From: Aplectana chamaeleonis
Taxonomy: Eukaryota > Nematoda > Chromadorea > Rhabditida > Cosmocercidae
DNA length: 64,000 bases
Direction of reading: 5' to 3'
Assembly: GCA_029168955.1 (NCBI GenBank)
Contig: JAPDOI010001555.1
Location: 1-64,000, forward strand
A program made the translations under genes and the position numbers. Under the pieces are notes generated by a model. It was not told the DNA's origin. It saw only the letters and a list, made by a program, of their open reading frames with translations, and did not search any database. This document shows, one piece after another, positions 42,531 through 54,460 of the stretch (position 1 is its first letter; the number at the start of each line of letters is the position of its first letter).

Positions 42531-44039
42531 TTGCAGCTGCGTCCATGAAATCTTGAGTACGTTTTCAGATACAGAAAATCAAATTCTAAATGTGAGTTTC
42601 GGGCCCGAGAGCGCATCTGTGTGCCCTCAGGGCATCAAAAAAGGCTCCGCCCACATAGTGTAGCACTCATCAGCTTGCAGTTGCGACCATGAGTTGTTTT
42701 CTACTTTAATCACGGAACAACTAAGAGTATCGAAAGGTTGGAAGACTTCCCCCCTCCCCTCAGTCCCCTCGTGAGAAGGGGAGGGGGGGGGGTCGGAACA
42801 GTGAAGTTTCAAAATGCTCACCCCTTCACACAAAGAACTGGTTTTTCGCTGTCGTCTGCATCATCAAGGCACGGATCCAGCTCGGGACTATCTTGTCCAT
42901 GCGTGTTGACATCACTCGAGCGCTGTCTCATGATTCCTCAGCACGACATGGACTGAAATACACATGATGGCACAGTGAGGTACACAATTAGCATACAGGA
43001 AACGATATTAGAGAAAACTGAGAGAATGCAAAACAAAACAAACAGATGTGGGAGCCGTTTCAACAAGGGGAGGTGGACAGTTCTAACAGGTCTGCGCATG
43101 CGACGCGGTCGGTGAGTGTCACGCGAGGCGAAATAGTCGGCGACGCGACGTTCTCGCATCAAAGGTTATTGACTACTTGTTTGACTGAAACATTGACTAC
43201 TTGTTTCGTTTTATTTCTTGTCAATTAATGTAACTGTTTCCTTGTGCAATGTACCAATGCCTCGCTTTAAAAAATTGAGCATTCGCGCATGCGCGACACT
43301 CATCAGACCGTGACGCATACGCCTGCGGGCGACCAATTTCATGGAGTCTTTCAAGCAGCAAGACTGCGTGGAAGAATAGAGAAGGAGCCGGTAGCCATGA
43401 CGCAAAGTTCCGTGGAAATTCCTCTTTCCACGCTGCAGTGGAGGTCGTAAGAATTTAGTTATCGTGGAACTGTGCGCCTCTGCCAAAGCCAGTCGGACAA
43501 CATTAGCTCTCAAAAGTCTAGAAACCTGTAGACACTGCCTAAACAGAAGGTAAACCTCAATTGATAAGTGTATGGGAGAAGCGCTCGAATACGACATTGT
43601 TCGTTTACTCCGAAAAACCTACGCTCATATCCAACATGAAACGTTGAACTTGATCAACATTGCTGTTCAACCGTATTCAGGATTTCGTGAGACACTAGAA
43701 GACTCCAAAGTAGAATTCAAGAATTGCACACCTCTTATGCGTATTTTCCATAATGCGAGGCTGGTTCTGAGAAAAGTTCGTGAACGGAAAGGATGTTTGA
43801 CACGCCCTGAACTACCTTTAAAGATGCTATATCATTTGATTCGTCGCCGAACGATGATAAAAAATCGCGCAGAGCCTAAGAACGGCCGAAGAGTGCTCCT
43901 ACATAAAATGAGGCGTGCTCAGCCGAGAGGGTTGGTTCGCGGATTACCCACGCACACAAGGCTAGCGCTACGCGGCCATCGGGTTGTGGTCGTGGTGTTT
44001 CCAAACTAAACGGTTGTCTTCTCGAAACCCCTAAAGAAC
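42531..44039. other. Intergenic stretch, no gene recognised
   Basis: A run of 10 G lies at about 42783-42792. The + strand frame 43572-44009 (145 codons) is open but basic, repetitive toward its end, and not recognisable. Nothing else is supported. Confidence 0.35.
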
Positions 44040-44043
44040 TTAA

Positions 44044-44582
44044 AGGCAGTGGTCACGATGAAAAACGTTATCGAATAAACTACAAAAATCAGCTCAGATC
44101 AAAAACAGCTCAAAAACTATGAAGGTAGCGCGGTGAAAAACGGGCTACAATTAGAGTTATTAGGATCCTTAACTTCCAGTTCGTGCACACGTGCACAGAA
44201 AGACCACAGTCTCATGCCAATCAGTCTAAAATCATCGACACTCCGAGGAAGAAATAAATGCAAAATGACCTAATAAAAACAGTTGAACAATGAAAGCAAG
44301 CACTTCAGTCAATGTTTGACAAGATGTGTACATAAATCCGAAGGTTCATTGATTGAAATTCAATTTCAAGCCAGCTGATTTTTTTGATACTAGAGATCAT
44401 CGATGCCGATGATGTGGGGTGGGCTCGTCCACCATCAAAAGACAAGGAAGTTCAGGCTTCAAGTTTGGCCTAGGACAGCGTTTTTTTTTTGCGAATATTT
44501 CTTTTAGGTTCCACTACTCTATACCCAGAAAAGGGTTCGGAGAGGAAAAGAAGACGAACATATTTGAGAGCGACCACTGCCT
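44044..44582 (+). mobile_element. MITE, AGGCAGTGGTC family, copy 3
   Basis: The ends are AGGCAGTGGTCACGATGAAA and gagagcgaccactgcct, with TTAA on both sides (44040-44043 and 44583-44586). It matches 22247-22794 in the same orientation and 2522-3065 inverted along its whole length. Confidence 0.9.
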
Positions 44583-44586
44583 TTAA

Positions 44587-46686
44587 ATTTTGAATACGGG
44601 TTATTGATAAACATAACAACACCTACAACAACTAGGGCAAGGTATTTTAAAACAGCGCCGTTTATGTGAAACAAGAACTTGTAAGGCGTGAACATGAGCT
44701 TCTTACTAGTTAGAGCCTACATACTGTTCTGTGTTTCGCCAATACTTCCATCTTCCAAAGAGAATTCGCCAGATGAAGCGTGGTTGCTGTCTAAGCTCTC
44801 ACATTACGGCACAAGGTGTGACGATGGACCTCAACTACAGAAAATCTAGGAATCAGCTATAGAGAAAAAAAACTATCGTATTTGAAAATCAACCAGTTCT
44901 TGTTGGTCTTCCGCCGCGAAATGACACGATTCTTCTTTACCCATGCGGAGAACCTTTTGGAATGCTCAAATAAGAGGCTTGGGATGGATGAGGCAAATCA
45001 TGTTTCAACAATGCTGTGAACTGAATCTCTCCCCAATTCGGGAATGGCCCCATTTTACGACTCTCATCGGGTATTCATCGCTTTTCCAATGCGATTGTCA
45101 TGACAACCCATCCGGCTGCCTCTTTACCCGGGAAACCCTATGGTGGTTTCACTTTGAAACTGTCCCACTTTTGTTTCAAACATTATCTTTCCTTCTGTCA
45201 AAAAGCAGCAATGGTTCGCCCTTCCGAAACTTTCGTCGTACCTTGTCTGGAGATTCAATTTGATGAATGGGAGCACAACCACCGTCAGCGTTGAGTGTTT
45301 ACACGTCTCCACATAGTCGGGCGAGACGCGTCGAGCACCCCGGTGGGGAATGAGGGCAGGCTACGACAATTCCTCGATACCCTTCACGATATCAAAATTC
45401 AGTGGACGAAAGACGCGACGCAATGTTAACCATAAATATCGACCGAAAATCGATATGCCTGATATGCGCTGTCGCACGTCGCGGAATGTATGATCCCGGC
45501 CTTACTGCGGTGCGACTCGCCCCGCCCGATTAACAGTGTGCATTTACATGGCCATCCATCGAAACCGCATTCGATACCTCGATTTTAACGACCCCAAGCA
45601 TGGTACCCACTGATACCCCTCACGGGGTAAGGCGCAAACGAGTGATGGTCATAGCGTGGCAATAAAAACGGCATGGGCGGGAAAGCGAGACGCAGACTAA
45701 CGGGAGAGTATATATAGCAGAGGTGCACAGAAGCGTCAGTGTGGCGGCCAATAGCGCAGAATCTCGGCCCGCTCTCGTCCTTCCAGCCCCTCCACATTTT
45801 TCTCCTTCACGACCGACACCAGGCGCAAATTTAGCCGTTGACAAGCTGTGATCAACCAACCCTTCAGGACAAAAACAATACAACAAAGAGCAATGAAGTG
45901 ACAGGTGGCTCCTCTTTGGTTGTCTCCATGCTGTTAATTGACCAACACCTGGGCTAAGCCATAACTTAGCCTAAAATTATGTGGAAATTTAGCCTTTTGA
46001 ATATTCATATAGACATTTTTCAAACGTGATTTAGAACAATACAAACTTTCACGCAACTAATACATCTATACGACTTAGTTGGTGATCATAGCGCTGCAGC
46101 AGAGATGTCGTACGTTCGCACCATAGCACTTTGGAAGAATCAGCATTCTCTTCGTGCAAAACGACAGACCTCCCTTCACCAAGAGGGTTTTCACCCTGAA
46201 AGACGTGGTGGTTGGCCTCTGCCAGAGACCAGCGGGATTGTGACCGGGCACAACGGGATGGAGGGGTCAATTTCACCTAATAGGGAGTTCGTAATTTAAT
46301 CCGTTTTTTTTTGAAAATTCGACCCGTACCGCGGAAACCACGCTTATAACTCCGCGCCCCATATCAGCTGCTTGAATACAGCTTTGGTAATAACGTTATG
46401 CATTGTGGAGAAAGACACCAGAAGAGCATTTATGGGTTGAAGAGGAGCGCGCATATTGTCGTGGGAGAATTTCGCAACTTATTGCGCAACGATTTTCGGC
46501 GAGAATAAGGGGGAATCAAATGCCGCGCGGAGTCGGAGGCTCATTCGCCAGCGCTGCGCAGCGGTGTCCGTCGATGTCCAACACCGTGTAACGGGGATCC
46601 ACGAAACTTGTTCATGATATGAGGCAAAGATGCACTGTTTAGCTGCCATGAAACGTGACTAAAGAAACAGAATTTACTCAGGCAAT
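44587..46686. other. Intergenic stretch, no gene recognised
   Basis: At 44896-45294 the + strand has protein-like blocks in one frame interrupted by stops, possibly an old pseudogene of unknown family. A TATA-like gtatatatag lies at 45708-45717 in GC-rich sequence, without a gene that can be tied to it. Nothing else is supported. Confidence 0.35.
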
Positions 46687-47322
46687 CGCGGGGGTCGGTG
46701 GCAGGTTAAAACGCCCCTTTCCGCATGAAATTGATCCGATGCGGCTGATCGGCGGAGGTTTCGGCATGACTCATAACTGCCGAAGTTTTCGTGGTGATGT
46801 TTCATATGTGGCGGAGTTTTCGGGGCGACGTGTTGCGCAGTGTCTGCACAGTTTTTCTCTGGTTCTCTCTCGTGTAGAGCGCGGAATCGGTAGCCCACAA
46901 TGTATACGCTGCACAGGAATGTGACATGTTTGTGCGTATCACGGTTGACAACTCGGGATATCGACGCTTTGACGGGCGTCGGTGGCAGGTTGACAGGTCG
47001 ATCGTGCTGCCTCTCAACCTGCCACCGACGCCCGCGACTGCAGGAGTGATAGAGGGTGGTCGGTGTGAGGTGATTAGGCGAAACTTTCGGTGTAAACACG
47101 TGGGTGTGACGTCACACTGAGTGGTCGGTGGGAGGTGATAAGGCAGAGCTTTCGGTGTGAACGGGTCAAGGATGACGTGGCATTGTAGGGTCGGTGGGAG
47201 GTTGACACGCGGAGTTTTCGGCATGATTGGTGGAGTTTTCGGGCCTTGCCCGTCCCTTTTTTCGTTTCGAGCGGGAGCACGCTACCTGTTCAACTCCTCT
47301 CAACCGGCCACCGACCCCCGCG
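46687..47322. mobile_element. Inverted-repeat element with internal GGTCGGTGG repeats
   Basis: The ends are CGCGGGGGTCGGTGGCAGGT and ccggccaccgacccccgcg. The motif GTCGGTGGSAGGTK occurs about seven times inside, on both strands (for example near 46692, 46979, 47018 inverted, 47124, 47191 and 47305 inverted). About 636 bp, non-coding. Confidence 0.75.
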
Positions 47323-47490
47323 AGTGTGTGAGTAGGTGTGGCAAAGAACAATAAAAACAAACGTCTCGCAGCTATTCCAAAGTTGAGGAGAAAACTAGAT
47401 CGCAATCATGAAAAACTACAAACAATCACTCGTTTTGCAAAAAAAAAGCACAACCGGGCGGAATAAAAGTCACCGTGGCCCCGTAGATAC

Positions 47491-47641
47491 ATAACGTCGG
47501 CGTGGATCCGGAAGAGACTTCGCGTTCACTGTTGAAGGTTGGCGCAAACTCGAAGCCATATGCTATAACATAGGTGGACCGAGTTTGCGCCAACTTTCAA
47601 CAGTGAACGCGAAGTCTCTTCCGGATCCACGCCTACGTTAT
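47491..47641. mobile_element. Near-perfect palindromic MITE
   Basis: The arms ataacgtcggcgtggatccg and cggatccacgcctacgttat pair across about 62 bases each, with a 27-base loop. No coding capacity. Confidence 0.85.
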
Positions 47642-47649
47642 ATGGTTAG

Positions 47650-47827
47650 GTCCGTGGCTTGTTTCCTCAAGAAAAAACATTTAAATTCAAACCGTGGCTG
47701 GAGCGGCGGTTTAAATCTCACCAGCGGCTGGCTGATGATTACCAGCCAGCCACCGCTGAGATTTTAACCGCCGCTCCAGCCGCGGTTCGAATTTAAATAT
47801 TTTTTCTTGAGGGAACAAGCCACGGAG
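47650..47827. mobile_element. MITE, GTCCGTGGCTTGTTTCC family, copy 2
   Basis: The ends are GTCCGTGGCTTGTTTCCTCA and gagggaacaagccacgga. The internal arms (ggctggagcggcggtttaaa and its inverse) make it nearly fully palindromic. Same family as 33320-33528. Confidence 0.85.
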
Positions 47828-47837
47828 CTATAGCTTG

Positions 47838-47970
47838 GGCCGCTCATTTTGAGCCGGTCGAAGCAAGGCTTATCAAGCTTATCATGTTAAAATCTCCATA
47901 TCACTGTTATATTTTACCATCAAAGACCGCTCCGCTACACACTCCGCCCGGACTCATCCTAGCAACCTAA
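47838..47970 (-). repeat. Short dispersed repeat, GATAAGGAGATTTTGACATG family, copy 2
   Basis: Inverse of the 37868-38000 repeat; contains catgttaaaatctccatatc and ggcttatcaagcttatc on the + strand. Confidence 0.65.
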
Positions 47971-49439
47971 GCTATAACTATAGCCAATCTTGGAAAAAGT
48001 AAGCCGGGTGGGCAACCGCATCGCGCGATTGAAGTAGAGCACAAGTGAATTTTCTTAATCTCCCCGATGATTTTTTAGCTTTTCTTTTGAAAAATATAAC
48101 CGACTGGACGGTATACCGAACGAAGAGTTCCAAGCTATGAAAGAAAAGTCGTCGGTGAGACTATGAAAACTCACATACGATCGGCTTCAACCGCACTGCG
48201 CGGTCGCACGACCGGCTTTGTTTTTAGAGGTCAGACTGTACGTTATGTCCGATTTAATTATACTTGCCTCCATCCCTCCACAAATTCATCTAGAGATAAG
48301 GAAAAACCTTTGAAGTCTTCAGTGGTTCAAACCAAATGTTTTTTGACCGGTACGGCGAAAATCACTACCTAAGATACATAAATTTAATATAGAACCTCGC
48401 TTCTTCATTGAAAGAGAAAAAGATGTTATTTCAGTGGCAAGTCAACGGCGATCAAGGTGACAAACCTGACCTCAATAGTCTGCGAAGTCCGCAAACATGA
48501 AATCGAGCACACGAACGTACAACACAATAATGATCCTAATACCTTAATCACGATCGCAAAACACAAAAGGCCGCTCAACTAAATCAATCCCAAGACAATA
48601 AATCGCAACGGGACGCTCTTAAACGCTCCCGTTTAAGAACTAAGAGAAGCGTCTATTTGGTCTGAATTCAGACCGCTTTGGGAGGAAAGTATCGCATGAA
48701 AAATGCGAGAAATAGTTTCTGTGCTTATGGCAATCGGTAATCTTGTGCAGGTACGCGCCAGTTCAAAGTTACCGAAGGCCAGACAGAGTAGAAAAGTGAA
48801 ACGTGACACTGGTGTACCAGTAAAAGAACATGTAGGTTGCACATTATCCAAAATTGGCCGTAAAACACCTTCCTCGGTTACGTGACAAGTGATATCATCG
48901 TGAAAGCTTACGAATTTAGGCCATGATTCATTTCCAACTAATACAGTCATCGCCAACGCACTTCTTATGTTCGGCAAAGCTTCGGAAAAATGTATATATG
49001 CAGTACTGGTACAAGCTCACTTTATCGTCGTGGGAGCAGTCGATTAAGACCGAGTTCATACTCTACGCGACGGGCGACCGCAACACTGCGAGCCCGTCCT
49101 ATCGAAGTTCCTTCCACACGTGTGATGAGCAAAGCATTGTGTTGCATGGAGTATGGACCCTGCCGTACGTTGCGTCAGAGAACAAACGCTGAGGGTTTGC
49201 TGGCGAGGAAAAAGGTTCCAGGCGGAATTAATTTTCAAACTTACAGTGTGCGAAAAACGGGATTACAAGCTTGATATCGGCTTCACGCCACCATGGGGTT
49301 CCACTCTAAAGACCAGACGGCTTTGACAACTGGTCGGTAGCAGGTGCTGCCAGCGCATCTTGGGTTTGGATCCCTACTCAGTGGTGATGATGAGGGGTTC
49401 AAACCAGAGCTGAGCATCGCTGTGACTCGGCACAACGGC
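47971..49439. other. Intergenic stretch, no gene recognised
   Basis: A - strand open frame of 114 codons (48633-48977) is not recognisable as any family. At about 49320-49385 a tRNA-like pattern (ggtcggtagcaggtgctg, then gggtttggatccctac) is too weak to call. Nothing else is supported. Confidence 0.35.
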
Positions 49440-49954
49440 GGGTCGTAAAATTTTTGGAAATTTTCGGAAAAAATGACGAATTGAAAATTCGTAAAACTTT
49501 TGAGAAAAAAGGGGATTTTTCTCCAGACCGTTTGGTGAGGGAAAATGAGGTGAATTTGTCACTCGAATAAATCATGCTTTCGTCCCGCGAAGGGGATCTT
49601 CAAAGAATTGGATTTTTAAAAATTCTGGCCAACAGAGGGCAGGGTCGAGCGATGTTGCGAAATTCCGCAACGGGAGGGGGGGGGTCGGTCGCGAAAGTTT
49701 TGACCCGAAAATGAAGGTTAGGGGGATCGCAAAATTTTCCGACCAAAAATGAAAATGCGAAGTGGACAAATGGACAAATATATTGATACTTTTGGTTTTC
49801 CGAACCACCCAAATATCCAAAAACCCGTTTACTCCGATTTCATTAATGAATCGTGTTTCGGGGGGGGGGTCGCAAAAGTTTTGAATTTTGGAAAAAAAAT
49901 TGATGGTGGGGGTCACTCAGATTTCGAAAAATACGCAATGCCCGCTTGACCCTG
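49440..49954 (+). repeat. Dispersed repeat with CAAGCGGG ends, copy 2
   Basis: Ends at cccgcttgaccctgca (49940-49955), the same end as 42515-42530, and shares aaaaattgatg and attcgaaaaat-type blocks. It holds two G-runs (49675-49683 and 49860-49869). Confidence 0.5.
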
Positions 49955-50237
49955 CAGGGGCGGCATGCACGTACGCGGCGGGTTAGGTTGGGGTTAGACA
50001 GGGTTTGGAGCGTCTGCGCGTTTGATGATAGCAGCGCGAGGGCTAAAAGGGGGTTAGGCTAGCACTAAAAATTCGTTCCCTCGCAAACCCTACGTAGGAG
50101 GGTGGGGCAGCAGAAACCCCGTTGAGACCCCAACTATTGATTATCTCCAGCACTCGCACAGCAATGATCAAACGCGCCGACGCCCCAAACCCTGCCTAAC
50201 CCCAACCTAACCCGCCGCGTACGTGCATGCCGCCCCA
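49955..50237. mobile_element. MITE with long inverted ends, CAGGGGCGGCATGCACG
   Basis: The left end is CAGGGGCGGCATGCACGTAC and the right end gtacgtgcatgccgccccag. The inverted homology continues for about 73 bases and includes ggcgggttaggttggggtta. Length is 283 bp. It abuts the dispersed repeat that ends at 49954. Confidence 0.85.
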
Positions 50238-50734
50238 GGACGGGTCGTAGCTTCGCCAAAAATCGCCACAACGGCCTCCTCAACCCTGGTTTAAACCCAA
50301 AAGGCCACTCACGTACATCACTCGTTTTCAACAGCACATTCCAGAAGAGAAAAGAGATTTTGGGCTATTACGACCCATGTCACAGCCGACAGATCACTCG
50401 CCACCTGGGTTGAGCAAACCGTTGCGCCAATTTCCGGCGGAACTATGACCCCCTTCCCGTTGGCCATGTTTTTTAGGAAATTTCGAAAATTTCAAGATCT
50501 TCCCGAGATGAAAAATTCCGTCACCTTTTCGAGTAACTTTTTGAGTTTTTGAGTGACAAAGTTGGAAAAATTCAAAATTTTCGAACAATGCTTGATTTTT
50601 TTCCAACCATATGACCCTCTTTAGTCCCTAAATTCATCGAATTATTGTGTTTTGGTGTTTGCAAGCCAAGAGTTTATATTGTTTTGAATTGTAATACAAC
50701 GTGCTGTAATATAGGGTGATATATTGCCCGTATG
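50238..50734. other. Intergenic stretch, nothing recognised
   Basis: AT-rich sequence with repeated aaaattt-type words. No gene or repeat boundary is seen. Confidence 0.3.
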
Positions 50735-50736
50735 TA

Positions 50737-50890
50737 CAGGCTATAAAACGGGGAAATTCACATGGTTCCTACGCGTGCTGGCGCGGAGCGGCGGTTAGAG
50801 ACAGTGAGAGAGTGGAGAGCATACGGAGGCCCAGGCGTCGCGTGCGCCACTTGCGCCTCGAATGATGTGAATTACAACGTTTTATAGAGG
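50737..50890 (+). mobile_element. MITE, CAGGCTATAAAAC family, copy 2
   Basis: It starts TA-CAGGCTATAAAACGGGGAA and ends caacgttttatagag. It contains tggttcctacgcgtgctggc. The copy at 51333-51486 is its reverse complement, so the two could form a 750-bp stem-loop. Confidence 0.8.
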
Positions 50891-51332
50891 GAAGGTTAAA
50901 ATATTCCTCTTATTAGAGAAGAATTCGATTTTTCAAAAGCGTAAACCACAGGTGGGTCACACCTTCTGAAGTGGCGGCCAGTGCATAACCCACCGGTGGG
51001 TCATATTTTCAAACTATTACTTCAACTATTAGGGCGACTACTACTACCCTATTTTAGCTTACCAAGTAATTTGAAAAATCTGCTTTCGCTCCAAAATTTT
51101 CACGACCCATCTCGGTTAAGATCTCAGTCTGCACGGTTACAAACGTGGTTTCTAAAATCTACTCGAAGTCCAAGTACCATGTTCAGAACTAAAATTACTG
51201 CAACTTTAAAATCCTAGTTTCGGTTCATGAACTGAACGAAGTAAATCGACAACGCTGGACTCAAATATCCCACCCTCGTGGGGGGACCACACCTGCGAAA
51301 CAGCACCCATCTTAGACAATGAAAGTGAGTAC

Positions 51333-51486
51333 ACTCTATAAAACGTCGTGATACACATCATTCGAAGCGCGAGCGGCGCGTGCGACGCCTCAGCCTTCGT
51401 CTGCCCTCCGCTCTCTTACTGTCCCTAACCCCCGCTTCGCACCAGCACGCGTAGGAACCAGGTGAATTTCGCCCTTTTATAGCCTG
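51333..51486 (-). mobile_element. MITE, CAGGCTATAAAAC family, copy 3
   Basis: Reverse orientation relative to 50737-50890, with ends actctataaaacg and ccttttatagcctg followed by TA. It shares the ccagcacgcgtaggaacca block. Confidence 0.8.
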
Positions 51487-51489
51487 TAC

Positions 51490-52303
51490 GAAGGGTAAAT
51501 CGATCACGCTCGACTCAAATATCCTACTCTCGTACTCCTACATTTCAAAAATGTGGACTTCCGGAGATATCACACCTTGACATTCCGCCACGTGCAACAA
51601 CTTCCAATCTGAAGTCATTTACAATTTTTTACGCACCAACTCCAGATACACGCCCAAACCTATGTGTCTTATATTCAACATTAGAAGCATCTTTACTACA
51701 ATTAAAACCTTTACTATAGCTAAGTTATTCACGAGCGCAGGCAACTTCAAGTACTCCGTCAAGAAAACCCTTATCCGTGGTCTAATTCACTGTTAATGTC
51801 TTGTTTTTAAATGGTTCCTCCTCTTTAGATTTTACATCTTTCAGAATAGGTTCTTCCTCTTCCTTACATTTTGCTTTAAAAATCAGACCAAATAACGCTT
51901 CCATGAGGGGGTCTGAGAAATCCACCGAAAGTTTCCTCCTGGAAGGGGGTCTGAGTAAAATTCGCCTTCCACACACCTCGAGCCGTACCCACTTCGGGCG
52001 TCACCCATTACAACGTGCACATCATGTAATGTAGTCCAAAGCATTCCTTATATCCCCTGCTTGCGAGTAGAATTTACTCTGTTCTCTCGCTTGCTTGTGC
52101 GGAGCGAGGGTGAAGACGGCGAGAAAGTGTGGGGAAATGGAGACGCAGCATACGCGCGCCGACGCAAGCGATGAACGGAAAAAATTTTATTCGGAAACAG
52201 AGGAAAGTTGGCTCAACGTAACTCACAAAACGCCATATTTGTGAATACTTGCTCCATTCCTAAGTACCCATTTTCATATTTTTCTCTGCATTCTCGTTTA
52301 CCC
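51490..52303. other. Intergenic stretch, nothing firmly recognised
   Basis: At 52060-52200 there is a cgctt/agcg-rich segment resembling the inside of the CAGGCTATAAAAC MITEs in composition but without clear ends. Confidence 0.3.
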
Positions 52304-52735
52304 CGTCCCGAACGAGGTGGCAAGCGAAGAGTCCAAAGAAGCAGCGCTTCCTCTGCGTCTCTGACAATTTTTGGATTCAGTAAGACGTCGCGTACGCAAA
52401 CACGTAGCAAGCCTTACCGTAATCCAAAAACAGATGGCTTCGTGCCCTCCGAGCTCTTATCCATATCCTGAAACACCTTCCCTGCCACGTCAAGAAGAGT
52501 ATCTGTACAGAGAAAGAGTATCATGAGCAGAAGAGCGAAAAGAACGCAAAGGAGTGATGAAGTATGTGAAAAAATAGAGAACGTGAAAATCTCGTCGAAT
52601 CCTGTTTTTGCATTACGGTAAAGCATGCTACGTATTTGCGTACGCAACGTCTTACCGTAATCCAAAAATGTCAGAGACGCAGAGAAGCGCTGCTTCTTTA
52701 AACTCTCCGCTTGCCATCTCGTTTAGGACAGGGTA
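52304..52735. mobile_element. Foldback repeat with about 115-bp arms
   Basis: 52304-52430 and 52618-52735 are inverted copies. They share ccgtaatccaaaaa, tctgcgtctctgacattttt-like sequence and the gtcc.aaacgagatggcaagcg block. The spacer is about 190 bp. Confidence 0.75.
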
Positions 52736-52797
52736 ATTAAGAACTAATTCGAAAATGTTATGCTTGTTTCTTTTGGCTTACGACATAAAGCAAAGGC

Positions 52798-52920
52798 CGC
52801 TCGGATGAGTCCGAGCGGAGCAAGCAGCGAAGCGGTCCGTCATGGCAAAATACAACAATGATAAGGAGATTTTGACATGGTAAGCCCGATAAGCCTCACT
52901 TCAAAATTAGCGGCCTAGGC
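52798..52920 (+). repeat. Short dispersed repeat, GATAAGGAGATTTTGACATG family, copy 3
   Basis: Contains atgataaggagattttgaca and gtaagcccgataagcc; it starts with gctcggatgagtccgagcgg. Same family as 37868-38000 and 47838-47970. Confidence 0.7.
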
Positions 52921-53874
52921 TACAGCTACGGGAATTTGACTCTGCCCTATCTAGATCGCTAATGTATCATTCTTACGGTATCATGGGCACACCCAAAATC
53001 ATTATTGCGACCAAAAATGTCATTTAGCCATTTCACAGTTTGAATTGAACTGAAAATTTCGAATTTATTCTCATCTAAAGCGCCTTATTTATTGGCATGT
53101 TATATGGATCTGCCACCTTCTTTCACATGATCACTGATTGTCATGGTCAAACGAATGAAATTCAATTTCCGCAGAAGACTGAAACCACGAACTTGAGAAT
53201 TTAAACTTTATTCGCGTTGCTACATGTATTTATATATTCTATTGTTCAATGTTAAACCGCATGTCTCAAAAGACTGGAAACGAAAATGAGGAAACCCTGC
53301 CAAAAGCAACAAAACACTATTTTTTCACGTTTTCCGTATTCAAGTTTTCTCTGGCCTGTCGCTTTTCAGAGTAATAAGCGGCAAAATGAATGGGTCCTCA
53401 CAAAATTTAGAAGTAGGAAGAAAGTCAAGAAAACGAAGAAATCAATAGCACAACCGATGCAACGTACTGACAGCCTCGTTTGCAGCAAAAAGCTGTCGAA
53501 GGAAACCAAACATGTCAAAAGGGTAATGACTTCTACATTAATGGGCCACCTAGAGTACGCCCAGAGGATGTAATTATCGAGGTATTGACTTCCCAAGGGT
53601 TAGTAGGCAGTATTATTCTTCCACGAATGCAAAGTAAAGTAACCAGACAGGAGTAACGGATTCAGGCAAACAGATCATACAGACCAGGGCATTATAGACG
53701 AAAAAAAAACCCTGAAGAAAAAACGTTTGGGAGTACTACAAGAAAATTGGTTTTGTGCAACTAATTTCTGCAACTCTTCGAAACTGATCCAAATCGAAAA
53801 CAAAACAATCGATAGCAAGCACGAGTGCGCAGAGAAAACGCTCGGGAAGGACAGAGCCCCGTTACCGTAAGCCT
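52921..53874. other. Intergenic stretch, nothing recognised
   Basis: No supported gene or repeat. The + strand frame 53286-53573 is Lys-rich and not recognised. Confidence 0.3.
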
Positions 53875-54409
53875 TGCCGTGAAATTAAATTCGTTGCCTG
53901 TAGGTTACAGATAAAGCAACTGATTCAACGGCAATTAATATTTCGTCGCTCCCACACTGACAGCGGACTCCTACAGGGGGGCGTTCCAAGAACATTTCCA
54001 TGGCAAAACGCGTCCATGGAAACGTAGCGACGGCCACGTGGGAGCAACTTTCAGTTATGATTCGCATCCATGGAAAGCAAACTTGTCCATGGGAAGGTCG
54101 TTTTTCCTCCCACGGCGTCGTGGGAACGTTCTTGGAACGCACCCCTGATGTGATAAAGTTCCCACGACGCTCTGGGAGGAAAAGCAACCTCACCATGGGC
54201 AAATTTGCTTTCCATGGATGCGATATATAACTGAAAGTTGCTCCCACGTGGCCGTCGCTACGTTTCCATGGACGCGTTTTGCCATGGAAATGTTCTTGGA
54301 ACGCACCCCTGTAGGAGTCCGCTGCCAGTGTGGGAGCGACGAAATATTAATTGCCGTTGAATCAGTTGCTTTATCTGTAACCTACAGGCAACGAATTTAA
54401 TTTCACGGC
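53875..54409. mobile_element. 535-bp near-perfect palindrome
   Basis: The left end gccgtgaaattaaattcgtt is matched by the right end aacgaatttaatttcacggc. The arms stay complementary with few mismatches to a loop of about 36 bases near 54125-54160. A smaller unit with ends GGGGGGCGTTCCAAGAACAT and acgttcttggaacgcacccc (about 53977-54148) lies inside. Such a sequence could extrude as a cruciform. Confidence 0.9.
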
Positions 54410-54460
54410 AGGAGTCTGCTGGGAGTCCTAGTCTCCCCTGCAACAGGAGTCCTGGTTTTC

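Noticed and set aside
43572..44009. 145-codon open frame on the + strand
   Set aside because: Basic, low-complexity end, no homology recognised, and no nearby supported exons; probably chance.
44896..45294. Protein-like blocks on the + strand
   Set aside because: Several stops interrupt the frame, no family is recognised and no splice sites explain the gaps; kept only as a remark in the stretch entry.
49320..49390. tRNA-like pattern
   Set aside because: No stable acceptor or T stem could be drawn and the B box has too many mismatches.
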